From contig NCCR01000372.1 in NCBI GenBank assembly GCA_002279765.1, positions 1 to 7,468 of the forward strand: DNA of 7,468 nucleotides. Direction: 5' to 3'. The translations under genes and the position numbers were made by a program. Under the pieces are notes generated by a model that ran no database searches, was not told the DNA's origin, and saw only the letters and a list, made by a program, of their open reading frames with translations. Numbering within the stretch: the first letter of the stretch is position 1; each line of letters starts with the position of its first letter. The DNA comes from Verrucomicrobia bacterium 12-59-8. GTDB taxonomy: Bacteria > Verrucomicrobiota > Verrucomicrobiae > Verrucomicrobiales > Verrucomicrobiaceae. Below are positions 5,582 through 7,468 of this stretch, piece after piece.

Positions 5582-6931
5582 ATGGACATCCCTTACACAG
5601 TTCACGCCCGTCCAGACACCGGTCTCTACAATGCCAAGATCGGCATCTGGCTCTTCCTGGCCTCGGAAGTCATGCTCTTCGGCGGCTTGTTCTCCGCCTA
5701 TATCTTCCTTCGCGTCGGAGCCGACTATCCATGGCCGGTGCATGATCTGGATGTGACGCTCGGCTTCATCAACACCGTCGTCCTCATCGCCTCCTCCGTG
5801 ACGGTGCTCATGGCCCTGGCCATGCTGAAGCTGCGCAAGTTTGGCTGGTACAAAATCAACATGGCTCTCACCGTGCTTTGCGCAGGGGTCTTCATGTTCA
5901 ACAAGACTCTCGAGTACAAGGCCAAGTTTGCCCACTACGCCGTGAAGCTCACGGACGGCACCCTGCTCACCGGCCATCTTCCCCATGGCTATCAGGTGAA
6001 GTTTGACGGTGTGACTGAGCTTGCCCTTTCCGTGCCGCTGAAACACAGCGCGGTGACGGCTGATCCTTTCGACTACGTCCTCCCGTTCATCGAAGGCACC
6101 GCTCCGAAGTTCAAAACCGAAGACGGTTCGGAAATCACTCTGGATAAAGCTTCCTTCGCCGACCTCAGCGCCAAGGCAGTCGCCAAAGCGAAAGCGGACG
6201 GCAAAGGCGCCGCCTCCATCAAGCTGGTGGCCGCCGCACCGTTCAAGCTCGCTGCCAAGCCTTCTGAGATTTTCGGCTACACCGAAAACACCATCACCTT
6301 CCGTGACGGCACCACCGCCACCGGCAAGCTGACCGACGACAAGATGACCCTCGAAGTCGATGGCGTCGATGCACGCGGTGTGGCCCAGTCGGAGAAGTCC
6401 CTCGCCTTTGATCACCGCTACCTCGGTGCAGCCTGGCAGAAGGCCTTTGTTGAAAACCGCGACCATCACGTCACCAAATTCGAGAAAGACTACCCGACAC
6501 GCGACAAGTCCCGCTCCGCCACGCTGCAGAAAGAGTCTCTCTTCTTCAAGCTCAACTCCGCCACGCCCCCTGCTGCAGGTGCCGCCCATGGCGATGCTCA
6601 CGGCGCTGAAGCCCACGCTCCTGCCGAAGGCCATGGTGATTCCCACGCGCACCATCCCACGGTGGTTATCGAAAAGAAGGACATCACCTTCTTCTCCAAC
6701 TTCACACCGAAGCTCAACACCTACTACGCCATCTACTTCACGCTCACGGGTCTGCACGGCCTGCACGTGGTCGCCGGTGCCGGCGTGCTGCTCTACTTCC
6801 TGGTGTTTGACGGCAAGCGTATGCGTCAGGACCCCGAGCATCTCGCGAATCGAGTCGAAGTTGGCGGCCTGTTCTGGCACTTCGTCGATCTCGTTTGGAT
6901 CTTCCTCTTCCCTCTCCTTTACCTTCTCTAA
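5582..6931 (+). CDS. coxC: cytochrome c oxidase subunit III (caa3-type) with large internal insertion
   Basis: Subunit III stabilises the oxidase core and does not bind haem or copper. The product has 449 residues, against about 190-260 for bacterial five- to seven-helix homologues. Residues 20-44 (IWLFLASEVMLFGGLFSAY) hold the conserved Glu29. Two more helices follow (about 60-82 and 92-108), then the family's EY at 111-112. Normally the next helix starts soon after, but here about 265 residues intervene (113-378). The chain then resumes with YFTLTGLHGLHVVAGAGVLL (385-404) and ends in the classic FWHFVDLVWIFLFPLLYLL. By COX3 topology the insertion faces the periplasm. It contains two similar DGT-x-x-TGxL motifs, a Lys/Ala-rich part and a His-rich stretch at 336-358. 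It follows coxA by 36 nt with no Shine-Dalgarno motif. The core call is secure; the function of the insertion is unknown. Confidence 0.93.
   Translation: MDIPYTVHARPDTGLYNAKIGIWLFLASEVMLFGGLFSAYIFLRVGADYPWPVHDLDVTLGFINTVVLIASSVTVLMALAMLKLRKFGWYKINMALTVLCAGVFMFNKTLEYKAKFAHYAVKLTDGTLLTGHLPHGYQVKFDGVTELALSVPLKHSAVTADPFDYVLPFIEGTAPKFKTEDGSEITLDKASFADLSAKAVAKAKADGKGAASIKLVAAAPFKLAAKPSEIFGYTENTITFRDGTTATGKLTDDKMTLEVDGVDARGVAQSEKSLAFDHRYLGAAWQKAFVENRDHHVTKFEKDYPTRDKSRSATLQKESLFFKLNSATPPAAGAAHGDAHGAEAHAPAEGHGDSHAHHPTVVIEKKDITFFSNFTPKLNTYYAIYFTLTGLHGLHVVAGAGVLLYFLVFDGKRMRQDPEHLANRVEVGGLFWHFVDLVWIFLFPLLYLL
5918..6715 (+). other. soluble insertion in CoxC between helices 3 and 4
   Basis: Residues about 113-378 of subunit III have no membrane-spanning segment. 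By family topology they sit on the outer face near where electron donors dock. The first part is beta-like (VKLTDGTLLTGHL at 121-133, FKTEDGSEITLDKASF at 177-192, ITFRDGTTATGKL at 238-250). A charged part follows with DHRYLGAAWQKAF, and finally a His-rich linker. I do not recognise a named domain in it. Confidence 0.8.
6587..6655 (+). repeat. histidine-rich low-complexity segment in CoxC
   Basis: Residues 336-358 contain seven histidines among Gly, Ala, Asp and Glu, ending HAHH. They sit at the end of the CoxC insertion just before helix 4. This could be a metal-binding or flexible linker segment; the role is not shown by sequence. Confidence 0.75.
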
Positions 6932-6952
6932 TCCCGCAACTTCTTAACCGTC

Positions 6953-7288
6953 ATGGCTGACAACGTCGAAGCAATCCAAAAATCGATCAAGTGGTACTTC
7001 ATCATTGGAGGAATCCTGATCGTCCTGAGCGGTGCCACCGTGGGACTCTCTTATGTTGAGCTCCCCACTCACAGCCTGAACATCCTCGTCGGTATGATTC
7101 TGGCGACGATCAAGGCCTCGCTGGTGGCGTTGATCTTCATGCATCTCAACCATGAGCGCAGCCTGATCTACAAGATCCTCGCCTTCACCGTGGCCTTCGC
7201 GATCGTTCTTTTCACGCTCTTCATCCTCTCCCACGAAGATCCGCTCCAGTTCCCTGGCTTCTACGCCCCTGTCGAGCAAGAGCAGTAG
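6953..7288 (+). CDS. ctaF: caa3-type cytochrome c oxidase subunit IV (COX4_pro family)
   Basis: A 111-residue small membrane subunit of the oxidase with three hydrophobic segments (about 14-35, 43-64 and 72-93). The family signature is the middle helix, ATIKASLVALIFMHLNHE (about 51-68), matching the IKA-x-LVALFFMHL pattern of bacterial caa3-type subunit IV. Length is usual for the family. It has no cofactor site and probably helps assembly or stability of the subunit I/III core. The start is 21 nt after the coxC stop, again without a Shine-Dalgarno motif. It is the normal last gene of the coxA-coxC-subunit IV order. Confidence 0.9.
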   Translation: MADNVEAIQKSIKWYFIIGGILIVLSGATVGLSYVELPTHSLNILVGMILATIKASLVALIFMHLNHERSLIYKILAFTVAFAIVLFTLFILSHEDPLQFPGFYAPVEQEQ

Positions 7289-7307
7289 GCCTCCACGCAC
7301 CGCCGCC

Positions 7308-7468
7308 ATGTCCCTCAAGCACTTCCACATCGTCTTCCTCGTCTTCGCCATTTTGTGCGATGCCGGGTTCTGGCTGTGGATGCATTTCATGCCTGAAGAG
7401 GCTGCTGCTGCGGGAGCCTTGGGCCTCAAAAACTACGCCGGTCTGCTCTGCGTCGCCTTGCTGATCTA
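7308..7468 (+). CDS. small membrane protein of unknown function, 3'-truncated
   Basis: An open frame from ATG 7308 to the window edge, 53 visible residues. It starts MSLKHFHIVFLVFAILCDAGFWLW, a hydrophobic helix after a short basic start. A short polar part with an Ala run (PEEAAAAGALGLKNY) follows, then a second hydrophobic stretch (AGLLCVALLI). It begins 19 nt after the subunit IV stop, so it looks co-transcribed and may be an accessory oxidase or assembly membrane protein. I do not recognise a family. Forward orientation, spacing and codon style match its neighbours, which makes a real gene likely. Confidence 0.7.
   Translation, partial: MSLKHFHIVFLVFAILCDAGFWLWMHFMPEEAAAAGALGLKNYAGLLCVALLI

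Noticed and set aside
5579..6880. Reverse-strand open frame of 433 codons opposite coxC
   Set aside because: Same shadow effect; the forward frame has subunit III signatures at both ends.

Overview
The window is a single, tightly packed, all-forward respiratory gene cluster with about 60% GC by eye. It encodes parts of a haem-copper terminal oxidase. The combination of a cbb3-like module, a monohaem cytochrome c, a cupredoxin and an aa3/caa3-type core, together with the lack of Shine-Dalgarno motifs before every visible start, suggests a Gram-negative aerobe of the Planctomycetes-Verrucomicrobia group, most likely a verrucomicrobium. The taxonomic call is an inference from protein style and gene order, not from a marker gene.

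Layout: (1) nt 1-1466, a cbb3-type subunit I-like membrane protein whose 5' end is cut off by the window; (2) 1463-2122, a CcoO-like membrane-anchored cytochrome c that overlaps it by 4 nt; (3) 2147-2878, a second membrane-anchored monohaem cytochrome c; (4) 2890-3693, an exported cupredoxin-like protein; (5) 3714-5545, an aa3-type subunit I (CoxA) broken into two reading frames; (6) 5582-6931, subunit III (CoxC) carrying a very large insertion; (7) 6953-7288, the small caa3-type subunit IV; (8) 7308-7468, the start of a small unrecognised membrane protein that runs off the window. Gaps between genes are 11-36 nt, or an overlap. No stretch above 300 nt lacks a gene, and I saw no internal promoter, terminator, RNA gene, mobile element or CRISPR array.

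How the parts fit: the CoxA/CoxC/subunit IV core should be the oxygen-reducing, proton-pumping unit. There is no CuA-bearing subunit II in the window. Its usual place is taken by the CcoN-like/CcoO-like pair, the extra cytochrome c and the cupredoxin, so these may carry electrons to CoxA. The CcoN-like protein has lost most of the residues that bind haem and copper in true cbb3 oxidases, so it is probably a structural or electron-routing subunit rather than an oxidase.

The most striking defect is in coxA. Around nt 4545-4552 a segment of roughly 30-45 codons is missing, including the HPEVY helix with a CuB histidine, the cross-linked tyrosine and the D-channel glutamate. The frame shifts at that point, and an in-frame TGA follows about 50 nt later. 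As written, the locus encodes no complete haem-copper active site. This is either a real inactivation or an assembly/sequence error. Other notable features are a roughly 265-residue insertion in CoxC predicted to be on the outer face, loss of the K-channel lysine in CoxA, and histidine-rich segments in three different subunits.
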